This document shows positions 24,819 through 35,137 of a DNA stretch of 64,000 bases, in pieces. The notes beneath the pieces were generated by a model, which was given only the letters and a program-made list of their open reading frames with translations, did not search any database and was not told the DNA's origin. Made by a program: the position numbers and the translations under genes. Source of the DNA: Psychrobacter faecalis (GTDB lineage Bacteria > Pseudomonadota > Gammaproteobacteria > Pseudomonadales > Moraxellaceae); NCBI RefSeq assembly GCF_016107575.1, contig NZ_JABAST010000010.1:16396-80395 (forward strand), read 5' to 3'. Numbering within the stretch: position 1 is the stretch's first letter; each line of letters begins with the position of its first letter.

Positions 24819-26411
24819 ATGTCCGAAGAGCTGCTGATTAATATTAGTCCCATGGAATCGCGCGTCGCCGTGTTAGATAACGGGGTGTTGGGCGAGATTT
24901 ATATCGAGCGTCATCATAAACTGGGCTTGGTCGGCAATATTTATTTGGGCACGGTAGTACGCGTGCTTCCGGGTATGCAGGCAGCTTTTGTCGACATCGG
25001 CCAGTCACGCACAGCGTTTTTACATGTCAATGACATGCAGCGCGAACCGCGTCCTGTTAGCGAGAGCAAAAATAAGACCTCAGAAAACACCAATAACCAA
25101 CGTCCTGTTATCGAAGCTACCGCTGATGATTTGGCGGTCACGCCGCCTGTGGTCAGTGCGCACAGCACCGAGGTTGTAGCCGTTACAAAATCTCTTATCC
25201 AGCATCGACTGCACGAAGGCCAACGTATCTTAGTACAAGTGACCAAAGACCAGCTTGGTAGCAAGGGCGCGCGTTTAACTACCAATATATCGCTACCATC
25301 ACGTTACTTGGTCTATCTGCCATCGAGTGACCATATCGGTATCTCGCAGCGTATTGATGGCGAAGAAGAACGTACTCGTCTCAAAACTGAACTGGCGAGC
25401 CTGATGCAAACGGTCAATCTACAAGGTGGGCTGATTGCGCGCACCGCTGCTGAGCGCGTGCCAGTCGATAAACTCGAAGAAGATATCTACTATCTATTGC
25501 AGCTCTGGCGCACCATTTGTGCCCGTCGCCAAGAAACAAAACCAAATCAAAGCTCTGAGCTTATTTATCAAGAATTATCACTGCCGCTGCGCTCCATTCG
25601 TGACTTGGTGCATGCCGATACCGAAAAAGTGGTGATTGATAACGCGCAAATCTACGAGCAAGTCCGTTATTTTGCTAAAGAGTTTGTGCCTTTCGTCTAC
25701 GACCGTATTGTGCATTATACCGCCGAGCCTTCCTTGTTTGATGTCCACCGTGTCGAGGATGATTTGCGTGATGCCCTAAAACGTCGTGTCGATTTAAAGT
25801 CTGGCGGTTATCTGATTATCGATCAAACCGAAGCCATGACCACCATCGATGTCAATACTGGCTCTTTTGTCGGTGGGCGCTCGTTAGAAGATACCGTTTA
25901 TAAAACCAATTTAGAGGCCACCCACGCTATTGCACGGCAATTACGCCTAAGAAACCTTGGCGGCATTATTATCTTAGATTTTATTGATATGCTTGAGCAG
26001 CAGCATAAAGACGATATTTTAGAGAGCCTGCAAGCGCAGCTAGCGCAAGACTACGCCAAAACCAAAATTACCCAAGTCAGTGAGCTTGGGCTGGTTGAAA
26101 TGACGCGTAAACGTACCCGTGAGTCGCTTGGACAGCAGCTATGTGAACCTTGCTCAACCTGTCAGGGTCGCGGCTTTGTTAAAACGGCCGAAACCGTTTG
26201 CTTTGAGATATTTCGCGAGATTATGCGCTGTGCGCGAACTTATAACTCGCCCAAGAAATTCACTGTGGTTGCCCATGCTGCCGTCATTGACTTACTATTG
26301 ACCACCGAATCAGACACCGTCGCAGATTTAGAGTATCTATTAGGTAGAGTGATTACCTTTGAGGTCGAAAATCTCTATACCCAAGAGCAATATGACATCG
26401 TTTTAGATTAA
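24819..26411 (+). CDS. rng: ribonuclease G
   Basis: 530 residues from the ATG at 24819; a GTG six codons earlier is less likely. Begins MSEELLINISPMESRVAVLD. An S1 domain (about 30-165) is interrupted by an Asn/Thr/Pro-rich insertion (about 74-118) longer than in E. coli. The DNase-I-like catalytic part has TIDVNTGSFVGG and GGIIILDFIDM, whose Asp residues bind Mg; the zinc-link is CEPCSTCQGRG. It matures the 5' end of 16S rRNA and degrades mRNAs. RNase E is longer and has a different tail, so RNase G is preferred. Confidence 0.96.
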   Translation: MSEELLINISPMESRVAVLDNGVLGEIYIERHHKLGLVGNIYLGTVVRVLPGMQAAFVDIGQSRTAFLHVNDMQREPRPVSESKNKTSENTNNQRPVIEATADDLAVTPPVVSAHSTEVVAVTKSLIQHRLHEGQRILVQVTKDQLGSKGARLTTNISLPSRYLVYLPSSDHIGISQRIDGEEERTRLKTELASLMQTVNLQGGLIARTAAERVPVDKLEEDIYYLLQLWRTICARRQETKPNQSSELIYQELSLPLRSIRDLVHADTEKVVIDNAQIYEQVRYFAKEFVPFVYDRIVHYTAEPSLFDVHRVEDDLRDALKRRVDLKSGGYLIIDQTEAMTTIDVNTGSFVGGRSLEDTVYKTNLEATHAIARQLRLRNLGGIIILDFIDMLEQQHKDDILESLQAQLAQDYAKTKITQVSELGLVEMTRKRTRESLGQQLCEPCSTCQGRGFVKTAETVCFEIFREIMRCARTYNSPKKFTVVAHAAVIDLLLTTESDTVADLEYLLGRVITFEVENLYTQEQYDIVLD

Positions 26412-26839
26412 TGATAGAGTAAATTTATACCATTATAAAGTATCTTAATTGAGGTTTTGATAAGAAAATTATTGATAAAAGCGCTTGTTTATAAAGGGGG
26501 ATATCTCAAAACACCGCCGATATTACTCTTGCAATGAGCGAAATACTATGTATAATACACACCACTGAATTATATATGCGCAGCCAATTAAACAGCTGGC
26601 GCTATGACAGCTAGAGCATCGTTTCTAGCACTATTTCATTATGCCTTTGCTGACATCCTATAATGGAAGGGTCGGCGGGGCTTTAAACTATTTTGCTTTT
26701 GGCACGCTATAAGTTCCGGTAACGAACTCATTCTGGTTAAGAACAGAAGGCCGCTTAAAGTGAATATTTAACCAAACGGCTTTTGCTCATATCTTTGCAA
26801 AGCAAGAATGACAAAAGCACATATTAGGAGCTTGCTGGC
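26412..26839 (+). promoter_or_regulatory. S10 operon promoter and leader
   Basis: -35 TTGCAA (26529-26534), 16-base spacer, -10 TATAAT (26551-26556). The transcript would have a leader of about 280 bases before rpsJ, containing several possible stems (for example CAGCTGGCGC and a CCGCTTAAAG/TTAACCAAACGGC area). In E. coli the S10 leader is bound by L4 for autogenous control; whether this one is, cannot be said from the sequence. Confidence 0.6.
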
Positions 26840-27151
26840 ATGGCTAACCAGAGAATCCGTATCCGTCTTAAGTCTTTTGATCATCGTCTGATTGATCAAT
26901 CTGCACAAGAGATCGTTGATACTGCAAAGCGCACCGGTGCGCAAGTTTGTGGTCCTGTACCGTTGCCGACTCGCATTGAGCGCTTCAACGTTCTAACCTC
27001 ACCACACGTTAATAAAGACGCTCGTGACCAGTACGAAATCCGTACTCACAAGCGTATGGTTGATATCGTTCAGCCTACCGACAAAACTGTGGATGCGCTA
27101 ATGAAGTTAGACTTAGCGGCGGGTGTTGACGTTCAAATTGCTTTGGGTTAA
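26840..27151 (+). CDS. rpsJ: 30S ribosomal protein S10 (uS10)
   Basis: 103 residues, exact family length, beginning [19 protein letters not shown] with AGGAG nine bases upstream. Motif [20 protein letters not shown] is the long hairpin loop that reaches into the 30S head. Also acts as NusE in antitermination complexes, partnering NusB. First gene of the S10 operon. Confidence 0.98.
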   Translation: MANQRIRIRLKSFDHRLIDQSAQEIVDTAKRTGAQVCGPVPLPTRIERFNVLTSPHVNKDARDQYEIRTHKRMVDIVQPTDKTVDALMKLDLAAGVDVQIALG

Positions 27152-27198
27152 TGCAAAACACACCCAACCCATTAATATAAGATATAAAGAGGTCTAAA

Positions 27199-27837
27199 AT
27201 GGCGATCGGTTTAGTCGGTAAAAAATGCGGCATGACCCGTATCTTCACTGAAGCAGGCGAATCTATTCCTGTTACAGTGGTTGAGGTCCATGCTAACCGC
27301 ATTACTCAAGTAAAAAATACTGATGTAGATGGCTATCAAGCCATTCAAGTTACCACAGGTACTCGTCGTGACAGCCGCGTAACTGCTGCACAGAAAGGTC
27401 ACTTCGCTAAAGCTGGCGTTGCAGCTGGCCGTGGTGTATGGGAATTTCGTGCCAATGACAGCGATCTTGAAGGTCGTGAAATTGGTGGTGAGATCCTAGC
27501 TGACTTGTTCGAACAAGGTCAGATTGTAGATGTCACAGGACAGAGTAAAGGTAAAGGCTTTCAAGGCGGCGTAAAGCGTCACAACTTTAGCATGCAAGAT
27601 GCCACTCATGGTAACTCAGTGTCTCACCGTGTCCTTGGTTCAACTGGTCAAAACCAGTCACCAGGTAAAGTCTTCAAAGGCAAAAAAATGCCAGGTCAAA
27701 TGGGTAACAAACGCGTTACCGTTCAGGGCCTAGAAGTGATATCGGTTGATGTTGAAAAAGGGTTACTTGTCATCAAGGGTGCTATCCCAGGTGCCACCGG
27801 TGGCGATGTCATCGTACGTCCGTCAGTCAAAGCCTAA
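27199..27837 (+). CDS. rplC: 50S ribosomal protein L3 (uL3)
   Basis: 212 residues. The globular part starts [19 protein letters not shown]; the extension that approaches the peptidyl transferase centre contains [18 protein letters not shown], where the second Gln is the position methylated by PrmB in E. coli. One of the first proteins in 50S assembly. Confidence 0.98.
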   Translation: MAIGLVGKKCGMTRIFTEAGESIPVTVVEVHANRITQVKNTDVDGYQAIQVTTGTRRDSRVTAAQKGHFAKAGVAAGRGVWEFRANDSDLEGREIGGEILADLFEQGQIVDVTGQSKGKGFQGGVKRHNFSMQDATHGNSVSHRVLGSTGQNQSPGKVFKGKKMPGQMGNKRVTVQGLEVISVDVEKGLLVIKGAIPGATGGDVIVRPSVKA

Positions 27838-27851
27838 GCAAGGGGATTAAC

Positions 27852-28454
27852 GTGGATTTAAAAACAGTTACAGGGGCGGCAGTTGAGCTTTCTGATACGG
27901 CTTTCGGTCGTGAATTCAACGAAGCATTAGTGCATCAGGTCGTCACCGCATATCTTGCTGGTGCTCGTCAAGGTACACGCGCTCAGAAAACCCGTGCCGA
28001 AGTTTCTGGTGGTGGCATCAAGCCATGGCGCCAAAAAGGTACTGGTCGCGCTCGTGCAGGTTCTATTCGTAGCCCAATCTGGCGTTCAGGTGGTCGTGCA
28101 TTCGCAGCCAAACCACAAGATTGGTCACAGAAAGTTAACCGCAAAATGTATCGCGGTGCGATGCAGTGCATCCTAGCCGAATTGATTCGCCAAGAGCGTT
28201 TGATTTTGGTTGAAGAGCTAAGCGTTTCTGGTCCTAAGACCAAAGAGCTGATTGCAAAGTTAAATGATTTGGGCGCACCTCGTGCACTCATCGTCACCAA
28301 AGAAGTTGACGAAAATCTATACTTAGCTGCGCGCAACATCCCACACGTCAATGTACTTGGTACAAACGAAGTGGATCCAGTGAGCTTGATTGCTTTTGAT
28401 AAAGTAATCATGTCAGTTGAAGCTGCGAAACAATTTGAGGAAGCACTAGCATGA
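27852..28454 (+). CDS. rplD: 50S ribosomal protein L4 (uL4)
   Basis: 200 residues from a GTG with AGGGG upstream. The loop [20 protein letters not shown] lines the exit tunnel. In E. coli L4 represses its own operon and binds RNase E. The stop overlaps the rplW start by 4 bases (ATGA). Confidence 0.97.
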   Translation: MDLKTVTGAAVELSDTAFGREFNEALVHQVVTAYLAGARQGTRAQKTRAEVSGGGIKPWRQKGTGRARAGSIRSPIWRSGGRAFAAKPQDWSQKVNRKMYRGAMQCILAELIRQERLILVEELSVSGPKTKELIAKLNDLGAPRALIVTKEVDENLYLAARNIPHVNVLGTNEVDPVSLIAFDKVIMSVEAAKQFEEALA

Positions 28455-28801
28455 ATAACGCAAGACTTTATCAGGTCTTAAGAGGGCCTGTATTCTCAGA
28501 AAAATCTCAAATGCTTGGCGACTCACTTGGTGTACAGGTATTTAAAGTTGACTCTAATGCTACTAAGCTTGAAGTCAAAAAAGCGGTTGAGATGATGTTC
28601 GAAGGCGTTGAAGTTTTAAAAGTAAACACTTTGAATGTTAAAGGTAAGACAAAGCGTTTTGGTAAAAATATCGGCCGTCGTAATGACTATAAAAAAGCCT
28701 ACGTTACCTTAAAAGCTGGTCAAGATGTACAAATGGCTGATGCTGGTGAAGAAGTCGCAAACACGACTGCTTCTACTAGTGAAACAGCGAACAACGAATA
28801 A
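28451..28801 (+). CDS. rplW: 50S ribosomal protein L23 (uL23)
   Basis: 116 residues; the core has [11 protein letters not shown] and [20 protein letters not shown]. It lies at the tunnel exit and docks trigger factor and SRP. The last ~20 residues (from about 97) are an acidic Thr/Ser/Asn tail not present in the ~100-residue E. coli protein. Confidence 0.97.
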   Translation: MNNARLYQVLRGPVFSEKSQMLGDSLGVQVFKVDSNATKLEVKKAVEMMFEGVEVLKVNTLNVKGKTKRFGKNIGRRNDYKKAYVTLKAGQDVQMADAGEEVANTTASTSETANNE

Positions 28802-28812
28802 GGATTACACTC

Positions 28813-29640
28813 ATGCCTATCGTAAAAGCAAAGCCAACATCACCAGGCCGTCGTTTTGTTGAAAAAGTGGTGCATCCACACCTTTACAAAGGTCGTCCTT
28901 TTGCAGCGCTTCTCGAATCAAAAAGTAAGTCAGGTGGTCGTAACAATAATGGTCGCATCACGACTCGTCACGTTGGTGGTGGTCATAAGCAGCATTATCG
29001 TATTATCGATTTTAAACGTACTAAAGACAATATCCCAGCTGTGGTTGAGCGTATCGAATACGATCCTAACCGTACTGCACACATTGCTTTACTTAAGTAC
29101 GCTGACGGCGAACGTCGCTATATCATTGCTGCTAAAAAACAAGCAGTTGGCGATACCGTCATGTCAGGAGAGAACTCTCCAATCCGTCCAGGTAACTGCT
29201 TACCACTGAAAAACATCCCATTGGGTACTGTGATACACAATATCGAACTTAAAATCGGTAAAGGTGCACAGCTAGCTCGTTCTGCGGGTGCCAGCGTTCA
29301 GCTACTAGGTCGTGACGGTATTTATGCTATTCTACGTCTACGCTCAGGTGAAACTCGCCGCGTACACGTGAATTGCCGTGCTGTTATTGGTGAAGTTTCT
29401 AACACTGAAAATAACTTGAAATCACTTGGTAAAGCCGGTGCTTCACGTTGGCGCGGTGTTCGTCCTTCTGTTCGTGGTGTCGCTATGAACCCGGTTGATC
29501 ACCCACACGGTGGTGGTGAAGGTCGTAACAAAGGTCGCCATCCAACCAGCCCTTGGGGTCAGAAGTCTAAAGGACTTAAAACGCGTCATAATAAGCGTAC
29601 TGACAGTATGATCATCCGCCGCCGCGCCAAGAAGAAATAA
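28813..29640 (+). CDS. rplB: 50S ribosomal protein L2 (uL2)
   Basis: 275 residues. Conserved start [19 protein letters not shown] and C-terminal [19 protein letters not shown], whose His lies near the peptidyl transferase centre. Required for subunit joining. Basic C-terminus typical of the family. Confidence 0.98.
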   Translation: MPIVKAKPTSPGRRFVEKVVHPHLYKGRPFAALLESKSKSGGRNNNGRITTRHVGGGHKQHYRIIDFKRTKDNIPAVVERIEYDPNRTAHIALLKYADGERRYIIAAKKQAVGDTVMSGENSPIRPGNCLPLKNIPLGTVIHNIELKIGKGAQLARSAGASVQLLGRDGIYAILRLRSGETRRVHVNCRAVIGEVSNTENNLKSLGKAGASRWRGVRPSVRGVAMNPVDHPHGGGEGRNKGRHPTSPWGQKSKGLKTRHNKRTDSMIIRRRAKKK

Positions 29641-29652
29641 AGGAAGAATTTC

Positions 29653-29928
29653 ATGCCTCGTTCATTGAAAAAAGGTCCATTCATAGACGCGCACTTATTT
29701 GCTAAAGTTGAGAATGCATTAGACACCAACTCACGCAAACCAATTAAAACTTGGTCGCGCCGCTCGATGATTTTGCCACAAATGGTTGGCCTAACCTTAT
29801 CTGTTCACAACGGCCGTACTCACGTACCGGTTATCGTAAGCGAGCAGATGGTTGGTCATAAACTAGGTGAATTTGCCCCGACTCGTACATATCGTGGTCA
29901 TGGCATTGACAAGAAAGCTAAGAGATAA
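29653..29928 (+). CDS. rpsS: 30S ribosomal protein S19 (uS19)
   Basis: 91 residues, beginning [19 protein letters not shown] and ending [16 protein letters not shown] with a Lys-rich tail. Binds 16S rRNA in the head with S13. Confidence 0.98.
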   Translation: MPRSLKKGPFIDAHLFAKVENALDTNSRKPIKTWSRRSMILPQMVGLTLSVHNGRTHVPVIVSEQMVGHKLGEFAPTRTYRGHGIDKKAKR

Positions 29929-29938
29929 GGTGCTTACC

Positions 29939-30268
29939 ATGGAAGTAACTGCAAAATTACGCGGTGCCGCCATATCGGCACAAAAAGTTAGACTCGTTGC
30001 TGATGAAGTTCGTGGCAAATCTATCGAGCGTGCTTTGGATATCCTAACGTATAGTAATAAAAAAGGCGCTGTTTTCGTTAAGAAATGTCTTGACTCAGCC
30101 ATCGCCAATGCCGAACACAACAACGGTTTAGATATCGATACTCTTAAAGTATCAACCATCTACGTTGATGAAGGCATTACGCTAAAACGTATCCTACCAC
30201 GTGCTAAAGGTCGCGCTGATCGTATCAGTAAGCGTACTTGTCACATCACTATAAAGGTAGGAGAATAA
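29939..30268 (+). CDS. rplV: 50S ribosomal protein L22 (uL22)
   Basis: 109 residues from the ATG at 29939, giving the family start [20 protein letters not shown]; a longer frame reaching back into rpsS is rejected. The beta-hairpin [20 protein letters not shown] lines the exit tunnel and is where macrolide resistance changes occur in other species. Confidence 0.97.
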   Translation: MEVTAKLRGAAISAQKVRLVADEVRGKSIERALDILTYSNKKGAVFVKKCLDSAIANAEHNNGLDIDTLKVSTIYVDEGITLKRILPRAKGRADRISKRTCHITIKVGE

Positions 30269-30271
30269 GTT

Positions 30272-31000
30272 ATGGGTCAAAAAGTACATCCAATCGGAAT
30301 TCGTCTTGGTGTTGTCAAAAAGCATAACGCAAACTGGTATGCTAACCCTAAACAATACTCAGAATACCTCATCAACGACATTCAAGTTCGTGAGTATCTA
30401 CGCAAAAAACTAGACAACGCTATGATCAGCAACATTATGATTGAGCGTCCTACTGGTGCTGCTAAGATTACCATCGCCACTGCGCGTCCTGGTATTGTTA
30501 TCGGTAAAAAAGGCGAAGATATCGAAAGACTTCAAAAAGAATTGACCAAAATTATGGGCGTACCTGCTCAGGTCAACATTGAAGAAATCACATCACCTGA
30601 TCTTGATGCACGTTTGGTAGCAGACGGTATCGGCAGCCAGCTTGAGCGCCGTGTTATGTTCCGTCGTGCGATGAAACGCGCCGTACAGAACAGCATGCGT
30701 TCTGGTGCTAAAGGTATTAAAGTTGAGCTGTCTGGCCGTCTTGGCGGTGCTGAGATTGCTCGTACTGAATGGTACCGTGAAGGTCGTGTGCCATTGCATA
30801 CACTCCGCGCTGATATTGACTACGCGTCAATTCGTGCAGAAACCACATACGGCACTATCGGTGTAAAAGTTTGGATTTTCCGTGGCGAAATCCTTGACGG
30901 TATGAACAGCGTATATAATCCCGTCAAAGAAGAGCAGACTCGTGCGCCAAAACGCCGTGGTCGTGGAAACGGAAACCGTCGAAACACAGACAGAGGTTAA
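30272..31000 (+). CDS. rpsC: 30S ribosomal protein S3 (uS3)
   Basis: 242 residues. KH domain with [20 protein letters not shown], then [20 protein letters not shown]. Forms part of the mRNA entry channel and its helicase activity. The tail (from about 215) is Arg/Asn/Gly-rich, lineage-variable. Confidence 0.98.
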   Translation: MGQKVHPIGIRLGVVKKHNANWYANPKQYSEYLINDIQVREYLRKKLDNAMISNIMIERPTGAAKITIATARPGIVIGKKGEDIERLQKELTKIMGVPAQVNIEEITSPDLDARLVADGIGSQLERRVMFRRAMKRAVQNSMRSGAKGIKVELSGRLGGAEIARTEWYREGRVPLHTLRADIDYASIRAETTYGTIGVKVWIFRGEILDGMNSVYNPVKEEQTRAPKRRGRGNGNRRNTDRG

Positions 31001-31003
31001 ACT

Positions 31004-31417
31004 ATGTTACAGCCAAAACGTACCAAGTTTCGTAAAATGCACAAAGGTCGTAACACAGGTCTTGCTCACCGTGGAAGCACCGTTGCATTCGGACAAATTG
31101 GTCTAAAATCGTTGACTCGTGGTCGTATGACTGCCCGTCAAATTGAAGCAGCACGTCGTACCATCACTCGTAAAATCAAGCGTGGCGGTAAGATTTGGAT
31201 TCGTGTATTCCCAGACAAACCTATTACCAACAAACCACTAGAAGTACGTATGGGTAAAGGTAAAGGTCCAGTCGAGTATTGGGTATGCGAAATCAAACCT
31301 GGTAAAGTGCTATATGAACTCGAAGGGGTTTCAGAAGAACTTGCTCGCGAAGCGTTAACGCTTGCTGCAGCAAAACTGCCCTTTAAAACTACCATTGTTA
31401 AGCGGACGATAATGTAA
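31004..31417 (+). CDS. rplP: 50S ribosomal protein L16 (uL16)
   Basis: 137 residues. [19 protein letters not shown] at the start; [20 protein letters not shown] carries the Arg that is hydroxylated in E. coli. Contacts tRNA in the A and P sites. The stop overlaps the rpmC start by one base (TAATG). Confidence 0.98.
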   Translation: MLQPKRTKFRKMHKGRNTGLAHRGSTVAFGQIGLKSLTRGRMTARQIEAARRTITRKIKRGGKIWIRVFPDKPITNKPLEVRMGKGKGPVEYWVCEIKPGKVLYELEGVSEELAREALTLAAAKLPFKTTIVKRTIM

Positions 31418-31614
31418 TGAAGATCAGTGAATTACGTGATAAATCATTAGAAGAACTGACTCAGTTACTTGATGAAAAGCAACTTGATGCTTTCCGTATT
31501 CGTATGGCTAAAGCAACGGGTCAGTTGGGTAACACCCATGAAGTCAGAAGCAATCGTCGCACGATTGCTCAGATTCAGACTTTGATTAACGAGAAACAAC
31601 GAGGCGACTCATGA
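31417..31614 (+). CDS. rpmC: 50S ribosomal protein L29 (uL29)
   Basis: 65 residues, two long helices: [20 protein letters not shown] and [17 protein letters not shown]. Sits near the tunnel exit beside L23. The stop overlaps rpsQ by 4 bases. Confidence 0.97.
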   Translation: MKISELRDKSLEELTQLLDEKQLDAFRIRMAKATGQLGNTHEVRSNRRTIAQIQTLINEKQRGDS

Positions 31615-31883
31615 GCGATAACAATCAAACAGCTAATGCTAGCGTATTGACAGGACGAGTTGTCAGCGACAAGATGGACAAATCCATCACAGTTTTGATT
31701 GAGCGTCTGGTTCGTCATCCTTTGTATGGCAAACAGCTTCGTCGTTCTACAAAAATCAAAGCTCATGATGAAGATAACGTTTGTCAACAAGGCGACCTTG
31801 TCCGCATCAAAGAAACGCGTCCAATCTCAAAAACCAAGTCTTGGACTTTGGTTGAAGTGGTTGAAAAAGTAGAAAAAATCTAA
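31611..31883 (+). CDS. rpsQ: 30S ribosomal protein S17 (uS17)
   Basis: 90 residues, OB-fold: [20 protein letters not shown], then [20 protein letters not shown]. Primary 16S rRNA binder of the 30S body. Last gene of the S10 operon; a promoter for the next operon begins within 10 bases of its stop. Confidence 0.98.
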   Translation: MSDNNQTANASVLTGRVVSDKMDKSITVLIERLVRHPLYGKQLRRSTKIKAHDEDNVCQQGDLVRIKETRPISKTKSWTLVEVVEKVEKI

Positions 31884-31888
31884 GTAAA

Positions 31889-31917
31889 TTGCATTAAAAG
31901 CCAGAAGCTGTTAAAAT
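31889..31917 (+). promoter_or_regulatory. candidate spc operon promoter
   Basis: -35 TTGCAT (31889-31894), 17-base spacer, -10 TAAAAT (31912-31917), in the 181-base spacer between rpsQ and rplN. The leader to rplN would be about 140 bases. Suggests that spc transcription is not only read-through from S10. Confidence 0.6.
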
Positions 31918-32064
31918 AGCCGCCTTTTTAAGGATGCTGATTGCGCCGAGCGTATATCACTCACATTAAGAGTAGCAGCGGTTATTAATATTAAAATGCC
32001 GACTACTCATTCTGTGCTAGCGGCAGCAACTGGTTTTTATTGCTCATACGTGTGGAGTAACGCT

Positions 32065-32433
32065 ATGATTCAGGTTGAATCGATGCTGGAAGTTGCAGAC
32101 AATAGCGGTGCAAGACGAGTTCAGTGCATTAAAGTACTGGGTGGCTCTCATCGTCGTTATGCATCAGTTGGCGACATTATTAAAGTAACGGTTAAAGAAG
32201 CCATTCCGCGTGGTCGTGTTAAAAAAGGCGACGTGATGAATGCTGTAGTTGTACGTACCAAAAAAGGCGTTCGTCGTCCTGATGGTTCAGTTCTGCGTTT
32301 TGATGACAATGCTGCGGTATTGTTGAACCAAAACAAAGCACCGATAGCAACTCGTATTTTTGGACCGGTAACTCGTGAACTACGTGGTGATCAGTTTATG
32401 AAAATTGTATCACTAGCACCAGAAGTATTGTGA
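32065..32433 (+). CDS. rplN: 50S ribosomal protein L14 (uL14)
   Basis: 122 residues, the family length, from the ATG at 32065 ([20 protein letters not shown]), with GGAG seven bases upstream; an in-frame ATG at 31996 gives an unrelated extension and is rejected. Forms bridge B5/B8 to the 30S and binds the silencing factor RsfS. Confidence 0.97.
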   Translation: MIQVESMLEVADNSGARRVQCIKVLGGSHRRYASVGDIIKVTVKEAIPRGRVKKGDVMNAVVVRTKKGVRRPDGSVLRFDDNAAVLLNQNKAPIATRIFGPVTRELRGDQFMKIVSLAPEVL

Positions 32434-32441
32434 GGTAATCC

Positions 32442-32759
32442 ATGTCAAAATTACGTAAAGGCGATACAGTTATCGTGATTGCTGGGAAAGACAAAGGCAA
32501 GCAAGGTACTGTACAAGCTGTAAAAAACGATCGTATTAAAGTTGAAGGCATCAACATTGTCACCAAACATCAGAAGCCAAATCAGGCAACTGGTACTGAA
32601 GGTGGCATCGTTAAGCAAGAAGCTTTTTTGCATATCTCAAATGTCGCAATTTTAAATGCGCAAACCCAAAAAGCTGATCGTATTACTTATCAGTTCGGTG
32701 AAGACGGCAAGAAACAACGCGTCTATCGTTCGAACGGTGAAGTAGTGGCGACTGCGTAA
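32442..32759 (+). CDS. rplX: 50S ribosomal protein L24 (uL24)
   Basis: 105 residues. KOW motif in KLRKGDTVIVIAGKDKGKQG. One of two initiators of 50S assembly, near the tunnel exit. Confidence 0.98.
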   Translation: MSKLRKGDTVIVIAGKDKGKQGTVQAVKNDRIKVEGINIVTKHQKPNQATGTEGGIVKQEAFLHISNVAILNAQTQKADRITYQFGEDGKKQRVYRSNGEVVATA

Positions 32760-32780
32760 GACACTAAGGGTGTAATGGTA

Positions 32781-33317
32781 ATGGCAAGATTAAAATCTTT
32801 ATATAACGAAGAATTAAAGCAACAAATCAAAGAAGAGCTTGGTTTGGCGAACGTGATGCAAGTGCCTAAAATCACTAAAATCACGCTTAATATGGGTGTA
32901 GGCGGCGCGTCTCAAGACAAAAAATTGCTTGAAGGTGCTGTAGCTGACATGACCGCTATCGCTGGTCAAAAGCCTGTCGTCACCAAAGCGCGCAAATCAG
33001 TTGCTGGCTTTAAAATTCGTGAAGAATGGCCAATTGGCTGTAAAGTAACGCTACGCGGTGAGCAAATGTACGAATTTTTAGATCGTCTCATTGCCATTGC
33101 AATTCCTCGTATTCGTGATTTCCGCGGTTTTTCACCTAAAGCCTTTGACGGACGTGGTAACTACTCATTGGGTATCAAAGAACAAATCGTATTCCCAGAA
33201 GTAGACTTTGACAAGATTGATCGTATCCGCGGTATGGATGTGACCATCACCACGTCAGCTGGTAATGATGAAGAAGGTCGTGCGTTGCTTAAAGCATTCG
33301 GCTTCCCATTTAAATAA
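32781..33317 (+). CDS. rplE: 50S ribosomal protein L5 (uL5)
   Basis: 178 residues from the ATG at 32781 ([15 protein letters not shown]). A second ATG two codons earlier (32775) is possible; AAGGG lies upstream of both, too close for one and slightly far for the other. Motifs [16 protein letters not shown] and [18 protein letters not shown]. Binds 5S rRNA with L18 and contacts P-site tRNA. Confidence 0.96.
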   Translation: MARLKSLYNEELKQQIKEELGLANVMQVPKITKITLNMGVGGASQDKKLLEGAVADMTAIAGQKPVVTKARKSVAGFKIREEWPIGCKVTLRGEQMYEFLDRLIAIAIPRIRDFRGFSPKAFDGRGNYSLGIKEQIVFPEVDFDKIDRIRGMDVTITTSAGNDEEGRALLKAFGFPFK

Positions 33318-33329
33318 GGTAAAGACGTT

Positions 33330-33635
33330 ATGGCAAAGAAGAGCATGATTAACCGCGAATTGAAACGCGAAAAAATGGTTGCTAAATATGCTGAAAAGCG
33401 TATTAAGCTAAAAGAAACTATCAGTGATATCAACGCATCAGACGAAGAGCGTATGGAAGCGATGCTAGAGCTACAAGCCCTACCACGCAACGCATCACCA
33501 GTACGTCTACGCAACCGTTGTGCTATCACTGGTCGTCCTCACGGTTACTTCCGCAAGTTTGGCTTATCACGCAATATGCTGCGTGAGCGTGTCATGCAAG
33601 GCGATGTGCCTGGTGTTCGTAAAGCAAGCTGGTAA
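33330..33635 (+). CDS. rpsN: 30S ribosomal protein S14 (uS14), zinc-free type
   Basis: 101 residues. The long form without CxxC pairs: only a single Cys remains in [20 protein letters not shown]. Typical proteobacterial zinc-independent S14. Last part of 30S head assembly. Confidence 0.98.
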   Translation: MAKKSMINRELKREKMVAKYAEKRIKLKETISDINASDEERMEAMLELQALPRNASPVRLRNRCAITGRPHGYFRKFGLSRNMLRERVMQGDVPGVRKASW

Positions 33636-33646
33636 GGAGTAACGAT

Positions 33647-34045
33647 ATGAGTATGCAAGATACCGTTGGGGATATGCTAACCCGTATTCGTAACGCACAA
33701 ATGGCTAATAAAGTATCGGTAGCAATGCCGAGCTCTAAACTACGTAAATCAATCGCTGACTTATTAGTAAGCGAAGGTTATGTAGCCAGCGCTGTTGTGA
33801 CTGAGCAAGAAAATAACAAAGCAACTTTGACCATCGAGTTAAAATACTTCGAAGGCAAAGCGGTTATTGAAACGATCCAACGTTATAGCCGTCCTGGCCT
33901 ACGCCAGCATCGCGGTAAAGACGCTATCCCTACTGTTAAACAAGGTATGGGTGTTGCTATCGTATCAACCAGCCAAGGTATCATGAGCGATCGTGCTGCA
34001 CGCGCTGCTGGTATCGGTGGTGAAATCGTTGCATTCGTTGCTTAA
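33647..34045 (+). CDS. rpsH: 30S ribosomal protein S8 (uS8)
   Basis: 132 residues, AAGGAG upstream. [20 protein letters not shown] at the start and [20 protein letters not shown] near the end. In E. coli S8 represses the spc operon by binding its mRNA at rplE. A 194-base spacer follows, which is unusual. Confidence 0.98.
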   Translation: MSMQDTVGDMLTRIRNAQMANKVSVAMPSSKLRKSIADLLVSEGYVASAVVTEQENNKATLTIELKYFEGKAVIETIQRYSRPGLRQHRGKDAIPTVKQGMGVAIVSTSQGIMSDRAARAAGIGGEIVAFVA

Positions 34046-34099
34046 TTAGCAATCATTGCTATCGGTAACGAGACGATAAAGTCTACTTGATCTTCGTTG

Positions 34100-34147
34100 G
34101 GCACTTATCAATTTTATCATAGATATTTTTTAACATTGATAGGTGCC
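34100..34147 (+). other. long hairpin in the rpsH-rplF spacer
   Basis: GGCACTTATCAAT (34100-34112) pairs with ATTGATAGGTGCC (34135-34147): 13 bp with one G-U pair and a 22-base AT-rich loop. No T run directly follows. Possible mRNA stability, processing or regulator-binding element. Confidence 0.55.
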
Positions 34148-34166
34148 TAATGCAGTCAATTATGCT

Positions 34167-34199
34167 AAACTAACACGCTTTTTAGCCTGTTAGTTTTTT
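34167..34199 (+). terminator. possible attenuator before rplF
   Basis: AAACTAACA pairs with TGTTAGTTT (9 bp AT-rich stem, 12-base loop) followed by TTTC. Weak as a terminator, but located in the middle of an essential operon 40 bases before rplF. It may set the ratio of upstream to downstream expression. Confidence 0.4.
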
Positions 34200-34239
34200 C
34201 GCTAATAAAAGTAAGTTAATTTTTTTAAGGAATATTCCT

Positions 34240-34773
34240 ATGTCTCGTGTGGCTAAAGCCCCAGTAGCACTGCCTAGCGGCGTAAGTGTTACTTTGAACG
34301 ATCGGCAGGTCGAAGTTAAAGGCAAAAATGGCAATATGTCTTTACGCCTGCATGAATTGGTCGAGCTAAAACAGGAAGATGATGCAATTCTTCTCTCACC
34401 TGCAGCCGATTCAAAAGAAGCCATGATGCATACTGGCACCATGCGCTCTTTACTAAACAATTTAGTAATAGGCGTAAACGAAGGTTTTGAAAGACGCCTT
34501 CAACTTATTGGTGTTGGTTATCGCGCTCAAGCTACTGGTAATAAAGTAACGCTAAACGTTGGTTACTCACATCCAGTAGAATATACGCTACCTGAAGGTG
34601 TATCAGCTGAAACCCCAACGCAAACTGAAATCGTTTTAAAATCAAACGATAAGCAGCAGCTTGGTCAAGCAGCGGCTAATATCCGCGGTTTCCGCCCACC
34701 AGAGCCTTATAAAGGTAAAGGTATTCGTTATAGTGACGAGCATGTGATTCGCAAAGAAGCCAAGAAAAAATAA
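34240..34773 (+). CDS. rplF: 50S ribosomal protein L6 (uL6)
   Basis: 177 residues, family length. Begins [17 protein letters not shown]; the conserved C-terminal loop [18 protein letters not shown] is present. Lies at the base of the stalk, near the factor-binding site. Confidence 0.98.
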   Translation: MSRVAKAPVALPSGVSVTLNDRQVEVKGKNGNMSLRLHELVELKQEDDAILLSPAADSKEAMMHTGTMRSLLNNLVIGVNEGFERRLQLIGVGYRAQATGNKVTLNVGYSHPVEYTLPEGVSAETPTQTEIVLKSNDKQQLGQAAANIRGFRPPEPYKGKGIRYSDEHVIRKEAKKK

Positions 34774-34784
34774 GGTGAGTTGAA

Positions 34785-35135
34785 ATGTTTGATAAAAAAG
34801 CAGCTCGTCTACGTCGAGCAAAGAAAACCCGTGCACATATCCGTTTTTTAGGCGTAAATCGCTTAACGGTTAACCGCACCCCAAGACATATTTATGCCCA
34901 AATTATCTCTCCAAACGGTGGTGAAGTGATTGCTCAGGCATCTACCTTAGACAGCAGCTTACGTTCAGGTGCAACTGGTAACGTTGATGCAGCGACGTCT
35001 GTGGGCCAATTGATCGCAGAACGCGCAAAAGCAGCTGGTATTACTAAAGTTGCCTTTGACCGTAGTGGTTTTAAATATCATGGTCGAGTAAAAGCTTTAG
35101 CTGAAGCTGCTCGCGAAAACGGATTGGAGTTTTAA
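34785..35135 (+). CDS. rplR: 50S ribosomal protein L18 (uL18)
   Basis: 116 residues. Basic start [20 protein letters not shown]; ends with [20 protein letters not shown]. Binds 5S rRNA with L5. Confidence 0.98.
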   Translation: MFDKKAARLRRAKKTRAHIRFLGVNRLTVNRTPRHIYAQIISPNGGEVIAQASTLDSSLRSGATGNVDAATSVGQLIAERAKAAGITKVAFDRSGFKYHGRVKALAEAARENGLEF

Positions 35136-35137
35136 TC

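Noticed and set aside
31996..32064. Longer rplN from ATG 31996
   Set aside because: L14 has a fixed length of about 122 residues and a good ribosome site lies before 32065.
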